Origin: an uncultured Oscillospiraceae bacterium
GTDB lineage: Bacteria > Bacillota > Clostridia > Oscillospirales > Oscillospiraceae
Direction of reading: 5' to 3'
DNA length: 33,084 nucleotides
NCBI GenBank assembly: GCA_900756575.1
Contig: CAAEKQ010000087.1
Span: forward strand, 1-33,084
The notes below the pieces were generated by a model that was not told the origin of the DNA, made no database searches, and saw only the letters and a program-made list of their open reading frames with translations. Positions 22,032 to 30,995 of this stretch are shown piece by piece. The translations under genes were made by a program, and so were the position numbers. Every line of letters begins with the position of its first letter. The first letter of the stretch is position 1.

Positions 22032-25000
22032 TCAGCGAACGGTTACCGCATAGCGGGTGCCGCCAACCACCGGGCGGGTGGTGCCGGTGGCCGCCGCAGT
22101 GATCGTCACCTGATAGGTGTCGGACTCTGCCTTGTACAGCTGCCACTGCTCGTTTTGATTTGCATTGCCGGGATAAGCGGCTGCAAAGCTGGTGCTGTAG
22201 CGATCCAGGTAGACATTGCTATACTGAAGGGAGAATGTCTCGCCCAGATCGTTAATGGTAATCACCTGGGGCGTATTGGAGAGGGTCACGTTGGAAGAAC
22301 GGGTGCCCGCAGTCATATTGAGGTACTTTCCGCTGGCGCTCTGAACAGTATAGCCGCCGTCTACCGCCGTGATGGTCCACAGGGATGCATCATTGCTGCC
22401 GGAGGCATTGAAATTCGTGCAGCTCAGGCCCTTGATGGTACCGGCGCGATCCCAGGAGCTGTAGTAGGTGGAGGAGGTGGGCGTCAGCATTCTGCCACCG
22501 GAAACCAGCAGATACTGGCCGTCCTCCAGCGCGCTCACCTGCCGATAGCCGCCCTTGACCGTGGTAACCTTCATGGATGCCACAGCGGTATCAATCGCCT
22601 TGGTAATGGTTGCATCCGCGGTGGTAAAGGTATAGGTCTCGCCTACCTGGAGGTTTACCTCCACAGTGGGCAGCTTTTCCTCCGTGTAGGTATCGCCGCA
22701 GTTCTCGCAGGTGTAAACATAGCTGTCATCGGTCTCGGTGCAGGTGTAGCTATGCCCGGTTGCGGGGATTTCCTCGGTGTAGGTATCGCCGCAGGAGCAG
22801 ATGTAGGTGCGCACGCCGTTTTCGGTGCAGGTAGCGGCTTTCGTCACTTCCTCCGTATAGGCATGGGCATGAACATCAATGGCATAGCGGGTGCCGCCAA
22901 TCACAGGGCCGGTCTTGCCGCCTGCCACTGCGGTAAAGGTAACATCATAGGTGTCAGGCTCTGCCTTGTACAGCTGCCACTGCTCGTTTTCATTTGCGTT
23001 ACCGGGATATGCTGCAATGAACGCAGAGGAATAGCGATCCAAATAAACGCCGTTATACGAAATGGCAAACGCATCTCCCAGCTCTGTGATGGTGAGCACC
23101 TGCGGCTCATTGGTCAGCGTTACGCTGGAGGAGCTGTAGCCGGCAGTGATGCTCAGATATTTTCCATCGCTGCTCTGAATGGTATAGCCGCCGTCTGCCT
23201 CAGCAATGGTCCAAAGGCTTTCGCTGAAGTCGCTGCCGCTGCGGTAGGCCGCACCGGTGAGGCCGTTGATATAGCCCGCGCCATCCCAGGAGCTATAGTG
23301 GGAAGATGTATTGGTTGTCAAAAGATAACCGTCCATCATCAGCAGGTATTTTCCTTCCGTGAGTTCGCTGACCTGCTGATAGCCGCCGCGGTTGGTGGTA
23401 ACGTCCATGGTTGCCACAGTGGTATCAATGTCCTCGGATACGGTGGCATCCTCGGTGGTGAAGCTGTAGGTCTCACCCACCTGGAGGTTCACGGTAACGG
23501 TGGGCATCTTCTCCTCGGTGTAGCTGTCGCCGCAACGGGTGCAGGTGTAAACCAGATTGTCGCCGTCGTCGGTGCACTCGTAGTTATGGCCCAGTGCTGC
23601 CACGGTGTCGCCCACATAGCTCTCGCCGCAGCGGGTGCAGGTATGGGTGGTGTAGCCGCCTTCGGTGCAGGTAGGCTCGGTCACGACATCGGTGTAATCA
23701 TGACCCAGTGCTGCCACGGTGCTGTCCACATAGCTGTCGCCGCAGCGCTTGCAGGTATAGGTGGTATAGCCGTCCTCGGTGCAGGTGGGGGCGGTGACGA
23801 CTGCATCATAGTCATGGCCCAGGGCCTCGGTGGTTTCGGTGTAGGTATCGCCGCAGGCAGTGCAGACGTAAGTGGTCACGCCGCCGCGGGTACAGGTTGC
23901 TTCGCTGACCGTCGTCTGATAGGTATGACCGTTTGCAGGAATGGTCTCGGTATAGCTGTCGCCGCAGCGAGTGCAGGTGTAGGTCTTGGAGCCGTCCTTG
24001 GTGCAGGTAGCTGCCACCATGGTCATCTTATAATCATGGTCCAGCGCCGCCACGGTGTCGCCCACATAGCTGTCGCCGCAAACCGTGCAGGTATAGGTGG
24101 TGTAGCCGTCCTTGGTGCAGGTGGGCGCAGTCACAGCGGAAGTGTAGCTATGACCGGTGGCGGGAACGGTCTCGGTGTAGCTGTCGCCGCACTCGGTGCA
24201 GGTATAGGTGATGGAGCCGTCCTCGGTGCAGGTAGGTGCAGACTCGGCGGTCTTCTCATAGCTGTGCTCGTGGCTTGCCTCTACAGTCACCACATACTTG
24301 GTGCCGTCTACCACATAGGCCGTGGTGCCGGCTGCCACGCCGGTGAAGGAAAGCTCGGTATTTGCTTCCGTACCGGTCTGAACGGTGCCGGAGGCTGCCG
24401 CACGGGTAAAGGTGCTGCCATCATAGCTGCCCCATGCAATCTCGGACAGCTGCCACCAGTAGTTCCGGGCCGTGGTAATCACCACCTGGATGTAGCGGAA
24501 GCTCTCCACAGATGTGGGTACTTCATAGGTGGAAGTCACCGCAGTGCTTCTGCTGCCGGTATAGGTGCCAATGGTGGTCCAGGTTCTGCCGTCGGAGGAA
24601 ACCTGAACGTTTGCCCGGGTGCAGTAGTCGCCATGGGCAGGAGAAGAAACCTGAACGGCGTCAAACCGTACCTCAGCGCCCAGATCTACCCGGGCATACA
24701 TACCGGAGGTCTGACTGCTGGTGGACCAATAATAGGTATCGGTGCTGCCGTCGATGAGGTTCGAGGCCACGCAGTTGTATCCCCAATCCGTATAGCCGGA
24801 AGCGGAAGCCGATGCCGTAGCGGAATAGGAAACCTTCGAACCGGTTCCCTGAATGGAATTGAGGTTGGCCTTGGCAATGGACGCATCGCCTGCATAGGCA
24901 ATGGTCTGCTCGCCCTCCAGAGCATACACATCGGAGGTCTGGCCCACCTTCAGGGCTACATTCTCTCTGGGCAGCAGCTCAGAATAGGTGTCGCCGCAGC

Positions 25001-26396
25001 GAGTGCAGGTGTAAACAGTGTCGCCGCCATCGTCCTCGGCTGTATAGTCGTGGCCCAGCGCCGCAACCGTCTCGGTGTAGCTGTCGCCGCAGTCGGTGCA
25101 GGTATATGTAACGCTGCCGGGCTCGGTGCAGGTGGCTGCCTTGGTGGCGGTCACTTCATAGTTGTGCACCTGCGCCGGAGGATCGGTGTTCAGGGTGCCG
25201 TCTGCGTTAAAGCCGCCGGCTACCACGGACTGATCCAGGTTATAGGTATAGCTGCCATCCATGGCAAGGCCCATCGCCCGCATGGGAAGGCGGATTTTCT
25301 TGGCCTCCTGGGTCTCAGTTTCAGCGCCGGGGTAATCGCTCCACAGGCAGAACATTCCGCCGATGACGGAGGAGCTGCTCAGCGTTGTGCCGCAAACCTT
25401 GTTGTTGCTCCAGTTGGAGGCATAGGTATAGCTGCTGTCAAAATTATCGTTCTTACCCAGCACATAATAGAAATCGCCGGTGGTGTTGATGATCTTGAAG
25501 CCGTCACTGGCCAGTTTGGCCGCGGTACGGAGGGTGTAGCCGCTCCAGCCGCCGGACCAGTAGCATACCACAATGTCCTTATCAAAGGTGTAGGTCTTGG
25601 AGCCAACGGATGCGCTGGTTTTGTTGCCATATTCAATGCCGTCGTTGAAGGCAATGGGAGTCATGCCCGCCTTTTTCACCATGGCAGAGAGCTCGTTGAC
25701 ATACTTGATAAAGTAGCCGTATTTATTGCTGCTCTGAAGGTTGCCAAAGCCCATGCCGCCGCTGGTATAGCGGTCATTGGCGTATTCATCGGCGCCAAAG
25801 TTAAAGTATTTGCAGCCCTTGCCGGCGAAGTAGTCGATATACTTCTGGATAAATGCCTGGGTGAACGCCACTGCCGTGGTGTTGGTCACGTCAATGGTGC
25901 GGACGGAGCTGTTATAGCTGCAAGTGACCCCAGTCAGGGAAGATGCCGCCGACAAAACCGCGTCCATATGTCCGGGGCTGTTGAGCAGGGGGATAATCTC
26001 AATTCCGGCTGCATTGGCAGCGGCAAAGATCTCGTCCATTTCGCTTTCGCTCCACTCTCCGGTGGAAGCACTGGTGTAGCTGGTGTTGCCCGCCTGAATA
26101 GCGGATTTTACCGCGCCACTGGAATAGGTCTTGGAATTGACGGTCAGCGACATATCGTCCAGAAGGAACCGCATTCCATCGTTGCCGACGGCCAGCATAA
26201 CGTGCGTGTAGCCATCCGCCTTTGCTTCGTAGATGAAGGACTTCACCCAATCCACTGTAAAGTACTTTCGTCCGCTGTCCAGCATGGCGACCTTCATATA
26301 GTCGTCATTGGAAGCAGCGAACACCGCTGTCGGGAGCATGCAGATCAGCATGCAGACGGCAAGCAGCAGAGATAAAATTTTTCTGCCTGCTTTCAA
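22032..26396 (-). CDS. Secreted multidomain GH20 beta-hexosaminidase-type glycosidase
   Basis: A 1454-residue exported protein. A signal peptide (1-27) ends TAVFA. Residues ~35-390 form a GH20 barrel with NSPGHMD (139-145) and the catalytic Asp203-Glu204 pair in FGADEY, as in substrate-assisted N-acetylhexosaminidases and lacto-N-biosidases. A discoidin (F5/8 type C) domain lies at ~520-660 (NLIDGSTDTYYWST, SSPAHGDYC), then seven CxxC repeats and two copies of a ~213-residue module with ricin-like strands (GGYTVQSASGKYL). No sortase or lipid anchor is seen. The likely target is mucin or milk glycans with terminal hexosamine. TTG 26396 is chosen because GGAGGG lies seven bases upstream; ATG 26411 is the alternative. 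It is a single-gene unit. Confidence 0.9.
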   Translation of the reverse strand: MKAGRKILSLLLAVCMLICMLPTAVFAASNDDYMKVAMLDSGRKYFTVDWVKSFIYEAKADGYTHVMLAVGNDGMRFLLDDMSLTVNSKTYSSGAVKSAIQAGNTSYTSASTGEWSESEMDEIFAAANAAGIEIIPLLNSPGHMDAVLSAASSLTGVTCSYNSSVRTIDVTNTTAVAFTQAFIQKYIDYFAGKGCKYFNFGADEYANDRYTSGGMGFGNLQSSNKYGYFIKYVNELSAMVKKAGMTPIAFNDGIEYGNKTSASVGSKTYTFDKDIVVCYWSGGWSGYTLRTAAKLASDGFKIINTTGDFYYVLGKNDNFDSSYTYASNWSNNKVCGTTLSSSSVIGGMFCLWSDYPGAETETQEAKKIRLPMRAMGLAMDGSYTYNLDQSVVAGGFNADGTLNTDPPAQVHNYEVTATKAATCTEPGSVTYTCTDCGDSYTETVAALGHDYTAEDDGGDTVYTCTRCGDTYSELLPRENVALKVGQTSDVYALEGEQTIAYAGDASIAKANLNSIQGTGSKVSYSATASASASGYTDWGYNCVASNLIDGSTDTYYWSTSSQTSGMYARVDLGAEVRFDAVQVSSPAHGDYCTRANVQVSSDGRTWTTIGTYTGSRSTAVTSTYEVPTSVESFRYIQVVITTARNYWWQLSEIAWGSYDGSTFTRAAASGTVQTGTEANTELSFTGVAAGTTAYVVDGTKYVVTVEASHEHSYEKTAESAPTCTEDGSITYTCTECGDSYTETVPATGHSYTSAVTAPTCTKDGYTTYTCTVCGDSYVGDTVAALDHDYKMTMVAATCTKDGSKTYTCTRCGDSYTETIPANGHTYQTTVSEATCTRGGVTTYVCTACGDTYTETTEALGHDYDAVVTAPTCTEDGYTTYTCKRCGDSYVDSTVAALGHDYTDVVTEPTCTEGGYTTHTCTRCGESYVGDTVAALGHNYECTDDGDNLVYTCTRCGDSYTEEKMPTVTVNLQVGETYSFTTEDATVSEDIDTTVATMDVTTNRGGYQQVSELTEGKYLLMMDGYLLTTNTSSHYSSWDGAGYINGLTGAAYRSGSDFSESLWTIAEADGGYTIQSSDGKYLSITAGYSSSSVTLTNEPQVLTITELGDAFAISYNGVYLDRYSSAFIAAYPGNANENEQWQLYKAEPDTYDVTFTAVAGGKTGPVIGGTRYAIDVHAHAYTEEVTKAATCTENGVRTYICSCGDTYTEEIPATGHSYTCTETDDSYVYTCENCGDTYTEEKLPTVEVNLQVGETYTFTTADATITKAIDTAVASMKVTTVKGGYRQVSALEDGQYLLVSGGRMLTPTSSTYYSSWDRAGTIKGLSCTNFNASGSNDASLWTITAVDGGYTVQSASGKYLNMTAGTRSSNVTLSNTPQVITINDLGETFSLQYSNVYLDRYSTSFAAAYPGNANQNEQWQLYKAESDTYQVTITAAATGTTRPVVGGTRYAVTVR
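22035..23507 (-). repeat. Tandem duplication of a ~213-residue module in the GH20 protein
   Basis: The blocks 22870-23507 and 22035-22673 encode closely similar modules. Both begin PTVxVNLQVGETY, contain YYSSWD or HYSSWDG, and carry YLDRYS and YPGNANxNEQWQLYKAE before ending VxGGTRYA. A CxxC-type linker separates them. The duplication is in frame and diverged at many codons. Confidence 0.85.
23508..24266 (-). repeat. Array of seven CxxC repeats in the GH20 protein
   Basis: Seven consecutive units of ~38 residues (the last shorter), each with TCT(E/K)xG, then YTCxxCG(D/E)SY and ending ALGHDY or similar. Related single units flank the discoidin domain and the second module. The paired cysteines suggest small zinc- or disulfide-stabilised spacers in a surface stalk. 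Confidence 0.9.
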
Positions 26397-26422
26397 ATTA
26401 CTTCCCTCCATTTTCCTGTTGT

Positions 26423-26442
26423 GCACTCGTGAATTCGAGTGC
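26423..26442. promoter_or_regulatory. Palindromic operator at the GH20 transcription start
   Basis: GCACTCG-N6-CGAGTGC, a perfect 7-bp dyad directly downstream of the GH20 -10 element, where a LacI- or GntR-type repressor could block initiation. The regulator is not in the window. Confidence 0.5.
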
Positions 26443-26450
26443 CACTTTCA

Positions 26451-26479
26451 ATCATATACGACTTGATTCGATTTATCAA
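26451..26479 (-). promoter_or_regulatory. GH20 promoter
   Basis: Minus-strand TTGATA (26474-26479), 17 bp, TATGAT (26451-26456), leaving a short leader that contains the palindrome. Confidence 0.65.
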
Positions 26480-26621
26480 CAACAATTTTTGAATTCACAA
26501 CAAAAACATGAACAGCCGTCATTTTGTTCTTATAATGTATCATTTTTATGGAAAATGAAAGAAAATGGAGCATGAATAATTGGAATATTTTTCTGTAATT
26601 AATACAAACAGACATAAGAAA

Positions 26622-26657
26622 CATCCGGACAGAGCCTTAGCTTGCTCTGTCCGGATG
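26622..26657 (-). terminator. Terminator of the SnoaL/binding-protein operon
   Basis: A perfect 13-bp stem, CATCCGGACAGAG/CTCTGTCCGGATG with a 10-base loop, followed on the minus strand by TTTCTTATGTCTG. It lies 11 bp after the last SnoaL-like stop. Confidence 0.88.
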
Positions 26658-26667
26658 ATGTTGGATC

Positions 26668-27555
26668 TTAGTAGATGGGATCGCCGTAGCCCTTGTTTTC
26701 GGGATAAAGGTAGATGTCCTCGAAGTCTGCGCAGCCGGGAGAATAGGTGTGGGCCTCGTCCAGCTTTTCGTAGGCCTCGGGCGCGGGAACGGTATCCTGC
26801 ACCGTCTGAATAATGCTGATATCATTGTGGGCCTGGCGCAGGTCGGAAATGCCGCTTCTGGGGGCGCCGGAGCAGTTGCCAACCTTCAGCTCGCCGGAAA
26901 GGTACTTCCGGAAGCGATCCTGGGCCCAGTTGGAGGAATCATAGCTGTCGCCGATGTCCGGGCAGACCTGCTCATGGAACCACCACCAGCGTCCGTCCCG
27001 ATACACAAAGTCCGAGCCGTACCGCTCCCAAAGCCAGCCGCCGCTGCGTCCGCCCTTGGGGCCGTTCATGCCCATCATAGTGCCGGGGGTCAGGTAGAAG
27101 CTCCGGGCAGATTTTCCGTCCTCAGCCACCTCGATGACCGGAGAGGCCAGCACGTGGCAGCTCTGGCCGAAGGTGCCGGGGTTGTGGCCGTAGAGGTTGA
27201 ACATGCCGTAGATGTCCCGCATCTTGGTGGGGCGGTCGATCTTCTCCTCGGTGGCATTCTCGAAGGGCATGCCCTCCTTCATGTTATCGTCGTCCATGCC
27301 ATATTTCTCGTCGGATTTGGCAAAGGCGTTGGCTGCCAGAGGTTCACCAAAATGGGCCGGAACCAGCTCCTTATAGCCCATCATTCGGCCAAAGGTATGG
27401 CCAAAGGTGGAATGGTCGCTGCGCAGCCAGAAGGTGCCGTATTCCTCGCGGCCCCGGTTGACGCCGTGGAGGTAAGCGTGGCGGGCCTTTAATTCCTCGA
27501 CCTTCTGTCCGGCCACCACTGCCGCTACACGGTCATGAAAGGATTTCTCACTCAT
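26668..27555 (-). CDS. SnoaL/NTF2-like fold protein C (295 residues)
   Basis: The last gene of the operon. The diagnostic feature is the late beta-strand pair GSDFVYRDGRWWWFHEQVCPD (about 190-210), shared in pattern with the two upstream paralogues and with SnoaL-like ketosteroid isomerase, polyketide cyclase and scytalone dehydratase folds, which shape a pocket for hydrophobic ring compounds. The N-terminal helical part (KSFHDRVAAVVAGQKVEELKARHAYLH) matches the family start. It is about twice the length of a minimal NTF2 domain, with a C-terminal extension ending LYPENKGYGDPIY. No signal peptide. ATG 27555 follows GGGAGGG; the gap to the preceding gene is 14 bp. Reaction and substrate are unknown; it may also be purely ligand-binding. 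Confidence 0.75.
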   Translation of the reverse strand: MSEKSFHDRVAAVVAGQKVEELKARHAYLHGVNRGREEYGTFWLRSDHSTFGHTFGRMMGYKELVPAHFGEPLAANAFAKSDEKYGMDDDNMKEGMPFENATEEKIDRPTKMRDIYGMFNLYGHNPGTFGQSCHVLASPVIEVAEDGKSARSFYLTPGTMMGMNGPKGGRSGGWLWERYGSDFVYRDGRWWWFHEQVCPDIGDSYDSSNWAQDRFRKYLSGELKVGNCSGAPRSGISDLRQAHNDISIIQTVQDTVPAPEAYEKLDEAHTYSPGCADFEDIYLYPENKGYGDPIY

Positions 27556-27569
27556 CGTCGTTCCCTCCC

Positions 27570-28349
27570 TTACAGCATCTCAAGGCGCTGATAGAACTTC
27601 CGTCCTACCTTGCCCTTGGGACCATAGCCTTCGTCCTCGTCATAGGTCTTAAACGGGCGGGGCATATCATAGAACAGATACTCCCAGCCGTACTGGTTGT
27701 CGTATACCTCGGTCTTCACCGTGGGGTCGCCATAGAACCGGCTGCCCGGATCATAGCCTTCAATGATGGTGTTGACGTCATTATAGTTCTTTCCGCTCTC
27801 AATGGAAAAATCGTGCTGCTGCACCAGATGCCAGATCTTAAAGCCGTCCTTTTCCCGCACCAGCTCAATGAACATCAAGCCGAACTCAAAATAGCTTTCG
27901 GCGCTACCGTCGGGATGGCCCCGTCCGGTCATGCCCAGGTCATAGCAGAGATAGCGGGCATATTTGCCGTCCACGGAGATGAACAGCAGGGGTGTGGTGC
28001 AGGAATGCATGGCGGTGAGACCCAATCCCGGTTCCGCCCCGGCATAGGCATCCGGCTTAGCGGCCTGGAATTCGCCCAGCACCTCGTCTGCCAGCTGCTT
28101 GGGTTCCTCCACCATATGGCGGTATACCTCGCTGAGGCCCACATAGAAGCCCGTGTTGGTGGCAAAGGAAGCGTCGCCGATGTGCTCGGGCTCATGAACC
28201 CACAGCTCCCGGATGGCCCGCTCAGTTTCGCCGTTTCCCCAATAGAAGGTAAAGCGGCTCACCAGATTCTGAATCATCTCTTTATCCCATGCGTGGAGCA
28301 CCATCTCTTCATCGGTAAACTCCCGCTTGTATTCCTTGAATGCTGCCAT
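27570..28349 (-). CDS. SnoaL/NTF2-like fold protein B (259 residues)
   Basis: The middle paralogue. After a charged N-terminus, IQNLVSRFTFYWGNGETERAI (about 28-48) is the first helix pair of an NTF2-like domain, and FIELVREKDGFKIWHLVQQHDF (about 155-176) the terminal strands. The middle part VDGKYARYLCYDLGM is strand-like. The C-terminal extension contains MPRPFKTYDEDEGYG. I chose ATG 28349 because AGGAGG lies seven bases upstream; the ATG at 28367 overlaps the stop of the previous gene and would place that site inside the coding region. Adjacency to two paralogues suggests homologous subunits or successive enzymes on one substrate. Confidence 0.75.
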   Translation of the reverse strand: MAAFKEYKREFTDEEMVLHAWDKEMIQNLVSRFTFYWGNGETERAIRELWVHEPEHIGDASFATNTGFYVGLSEVYRHMVEEPKQLADEVLGEFQAAKPDAYAGAEPGLGLTAMHSCTTPLLFISVDGKYARYLCYDLGMTGRGHPDGSAESYFEFGLMFIELVREKDGFKIWHLVQQHDFSIESGKNYNDVNTIIEGYDPGSRFYGDPTVKTEVYDNQYGWEYLFYDMPRPFKTYDEDEGYGPKGKVGRKFYQRLEML

Positions 28350-28363
28350 GTTTCTGCCTCCTT

Positions 28364-29089
28364 TCATATGCCGTAGTGGAATGTTTCGGCAAAGGTCTCA
28401 TAGGGCTCGGGCACTCTGGGGCCCTTTGTGGCGGGACGGTCTGTCCGATAGGTCTCGAATACCGTTTCCTTTACATTGGGCTCTGGCATTTGGAAGGACT
28501 TCATCTCCTGCAATTCCGCCACCTCGGGGAATTCCTTCTCCGCCTCGGTGAATGCCACGCCGCACTGATGGTCGATGTTGAACACCAGCAGAAGATTCAG
28601 GATCTTCCACTCCCCGTCTTCCCGTACAAAGTCCACCCCGGCCCAGCCGAAGATCCACTTGGCAATGGGGCCTCGAGAGGTGAGATGACAGGTGGAGCCG
28701 CGAACATTCCACAGTCCCTTGGCGCTCTCGCCGTCGTCGGCAATCTCGATCACCTGGGACTCTACGGGCACATAGGAGATCATGCCTACGCCATAGGCTT
28801 CCTCAGCGCTCTTGCTTCCCAGCTCCTCCGGGAACATCTTCTGGAGCAGCTGAGAGCCCAGACGGATCTCCCGATCCAGCGCGTCGTAATAGCCCTTGAC
28901 CGCCTCGGCACCCTTATAATAGCCGTTGTTCAGGCCCAGGCACACGTCGTCCCGGCGGCTGAAATACCGGTCATAGATCTTGGCTTCCTGCTTGACCGCA
29001 TAGTCGTGGGAAATGCGGCCCATGATATTGCGAAGCTGTCGCCGCCATTCCAGACGGTCCAGCAGCTCCATGGGAGTCAGTTCTTTCAT
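28364..29089 (-). CDS. SnoaL/NTF2-like fold protein A (241 residues)
   Basis: The first of three paralogues. LEWRRQLRNIMGRISHDYAV (about 12-31) and KGAEAVKGYYDALDREI are the NTF2 helices; GWAGVDFVREDGEWKILNLL (about 153-172) is the strand pair. Related folds catalyse isomerisation, cyclisation or dehydration of ring compounds without cofactors. The tail GPRVPEPYETFAETFHYGI resembles the end of the partial gene at the right edge. ATG 29089 follows AAGGAGGT. The gene begins 57 bp after the solute-binding protein gene, with a hairpin between, and ends 14 bp before gene B. Confidence 0.75.
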   Translation of the reverse strand: MKELTPMELLDRLEWRRQLRNIMGRISHDYAVKQEAKIYDRYFSRRDDVCLGLNNGYYKGAEAVKGYYDALDREIRLGSQLLQKMFPEELGSKSAEEAYGVGMISYVPVESQVIEIADDGESAKGLWNVRGSTCHLTSRGPIAKWIFGWAGVDFVREDGEWKILNLLLVFNIDHQCGVAFTEAEKEFPEVAELQEMKSFQMPEPNVKETVFETYRTDRPATKGPRVPEPYETFAETFHYGI

Positions 29090-29110
29090 GGTTACCTCCT
29101 TTTTTCGAAG

Positions 29111-29136
29111 GGAGGCTGCCGTTGCCAGCAGCCTCC
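29111..29136. other. Intergenic hairpin between binding protein 2 and SnoaL A
   Basis: GGAGGCTGC-N8-GCAGCCTCC, a perfect 9-bp stem, followed on the minus strand by an A-run and the SnoaL A ribosome binding site rather than a U-tract. It is more likely a processing or stabilising hairpin than a full terminator. Confidence 0.6.
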
Positions 29137-29146
29137 GATGCAATTC

Positions 29147-30886
29147 TTACTGATTCAGGCTTCTATCCTGGAATCTTTCATAGGCAGCGTTATAGGTTGC
29201 CAGAATGTCGTCAATGTGCATGGTGGTTTTCATGGTCTCCTGGAACTCCGCAATAGAAGCGTCGTCCAGGGGCGTTTCACCAAAGACCACACCGTTGACC
29301 CACTCGGTGACATATGTGATCATGTCGGATTTGTACACCGCAACCGCATCCAGCTCTTCCTGGGTCAGGGTCAAGGCGTTGACGTCCACGGTTTTGGAAG
29401 AACCGGTGTAGGCATCGTTCCAAACGTCAAAGGCGGATTTCTGCACATCGTCCCAGGAGGACTGGTTCCGGGCATAGTCGATATAGCCGGGCAGACCGGG
29501 GTTGCAGAAGTAGCCCATGGCCGCGCGGACGGGGATGCCGTCGGGGTTGGCGGATACGATGTCGGTGAACTCGGGCTTGCCCTCGGCGTTCACTTCGTAG
29601 CTCAGGCCCTCAATGCCGTAGGAGGAGAACACGGCCCCCTCATCGGTGAACAGGTAGTCGAGCGCATGGAGCACTGCCTCGGGATTCTCGCAGTTGGTGG
29701 AGATGGAGACGTTGCCGCCCGCATCGCCGCTGACATAGGTTGCGATGGGAGAATACTCGGTGGCCTCGCCCAGGGCACGCATGGGCACCAGCTTTGCCTT
29801 GGCTGCTTCCTCAGGATCCAGCAGGGCCAGATAAGAAGGAATGTTGTCGGGGGAGTCGCCCTCCAGGCCGATGGAGCCGGATGCAAACAGGTTGTTGGCC
29901 TTCTGGTCGGTCATGTCGGAGGTCAGGAACAGGCCTTCGTCCGCCAGCTCCTTGCAGTAGCCGATGTAGTCATAGTAGTGCTGCTGCATAGGGCCGTACT
30001 GAATGGTGCCCTGATCGTCCAGATAGAAACCGGTGGGGCCGAATGCATTCCAGATACCCTCGGCGGCAAAGGCTGCCTCGCCGGTGTTGGGGCGGATCAT
30101 CTGGAAGAAGCCAACGGATGCGCCGAATTTATCCCGGAACAGCTCCAGAACAGTTTTCAGCTCATCGGTGGTGGTGGGGATCTCCTTGCCCAGCTCATCC
30201 AGCCAGTCCTGACGGATCCACAGGCCGCTGGTTACCGGGAAGGGCTCCTCCAGAATGGGGAACATAGCGCCCATCTGGCCGTCGTCGGTGATGCAGGTTT
30301 TCAGAGTGTAGTCGTCCTGGGTGACCGCGCGGTAGTAGCGGGGTGCGTTTTCCTCCACAAGGGGTGCGATGTCGATGATCATTTCATCCCGGATGGCTGC
30401 GGTCAGGCCGCCGCTGTAAACGCTGCCCATATTGGTCACCAGATCCGGAAGATCACCGGACGCACAGAGCAGGTTGACGTTTTCGCTCCACTCCAGGTTG
30501 GAGATTTCCCGCAGGTCAAAGGTGGTGTTGGTCTTTTCGCCCATCACCGTCCACCACTCGGAGCTGATCCAGCCCTCGGGGAAGAAGCCCTGGAAGAAAG
30601 CGGGATACTGGAACAGCACGGAGATGTCCGTATGCTCCTCATTCGCCTCATAGGGGCCGATCTCCGGCAGAGTGGCTTCTTCTGCCGCAGAGGTTTCTTC
30701 CATGGATGCTTCCACAGACGCTTCTGCAGGGGCCGCATTCTCTTCCGGAGCCGCTTCGGAAACGCTGGTCTCCTGGGGTGTAGCGGATTCCTTCGATGCG
30801 GCGCTTTCTGTATTTCCGCAGCCGGCTGCCAGAGAAAGCACCATGGTCAGGGTCAAAAGCAGGGAGAATAACTTCATCTTTTTCAT
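29147..30886 (-). CDS. Extracellular solute-binding lipoprotein 2
   Basis: A 579-residue lipoprotein (signal peptide to LAAGC, Cys23), followed by an Ala/Glu/Ser-rich linker (~24-70) and a two-lobe binding fold of the family-1 (LipO/YtcQ-like) type: GDLPDLVTNMGSVYSGG, WIRQDWLDELGKEIPTTTDEL, FAAEGIWNAFG. Such proteins hand substrates, usually oligosaccharides, to ABC permeases. It is paralogous to the protein at 30996-32786 along its length. ATG 30886 follows AAGGAGG. No permease or ATPase gene is in the window, so the partner transporter is off the right edge or absent. The co-operonic SnoaL-like genes suggest an unusual ligand. Confidence 0.9.
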   Translation of the reverse strand: MKKMKLFSLLLTLTMVLSLAAGCGNTESAASKESATPQETSVSEAAPEENAAPAEASVEASMEETSAAEEATLPEIGPYEANEEHTDISVLFQYPAFFQGFFPEGWISSEWWTVMGEKTNTTFDLREISNLEWSENVNLLCASGDLPDLVTNMGSVYSGGLTAAIRDEMIIDIAPLVEENAPRYYRAVTQDDYTLKTCITDDGQMGAMFPILEEPFPVTSGLWIRQDWLDELGKEIPTTTDELKTVLELFRDKFGASVGFFQMIRPNTGEAAFAAEGIWNAFGPTGFYLDDQGTIQYGPMQQHYYDYIGYCKELADEGLFLTSDMTDQKANNLFASGSIGLEGDSPDNIPSYLALLDPEEAAKAKLVPMRALGEATEYSPIATYVSGDAGGNVSISTNCENPEAVLHALDYLFTDEGAVFSSYGIEGLSYEVNAEGKPEFTDIVSANPDGIPVRAAMGYFCNPGLPGYIDYARNQSSWDDVQKSAFDVWNDAYTGSSKTVDVNALTLTQEELDAVAVYKSDMITYVTEWVNGVVFGETPLDDASIAEFQETMKTTMHIDDILATYNAAYERFQDRSLNQ

Positions 30887-30921
30887 TGTTGGGTAGCCTC
30901 CTTCAAAAAACTTGCTCAATG

Positions 30922-30951
30922 GCATCCTATCAGGTTTGGTACCCAGGATGC
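30922..30951. other. Intergenic inverted repeat between binding proteins 1 and 2
   Basis: GCATCCT-N16-AGGATGC in the ~109-bp gap. On the minus strand a GTTTTTTG run follows about 13 bases later, so partial termination is possible. Confidence 0.4.
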
Positions 30952-30995
30952 AATGGCTTTGTGGAAACTGAGAAGCCGTTGATGAATTTGATAGG

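Noticed and set aside
23508..24266. Regular repeats that could suggest a CRISPR array
   Set aside because: The repeat period is about 114 bp, in frame, and encodes CxxC protein repeats; there are no identical short repeats with unique spacers.
21879..26375. 1498-residue plus-strand open frame
   Set aside because: It is the antisense shadow of the GH20 gene. Its translation is Gly/Ala/His/Ile-rich without any domain, while the minus strand has a signal peptide, catalytic motif and ribosome binding site.
28340..30871. 843-residue plus-strand open frame
   Set aside because: Antisense to SnoaL A and a solute-binding lipoprotein, both of which have clear family motifs and ribosome binding sites.
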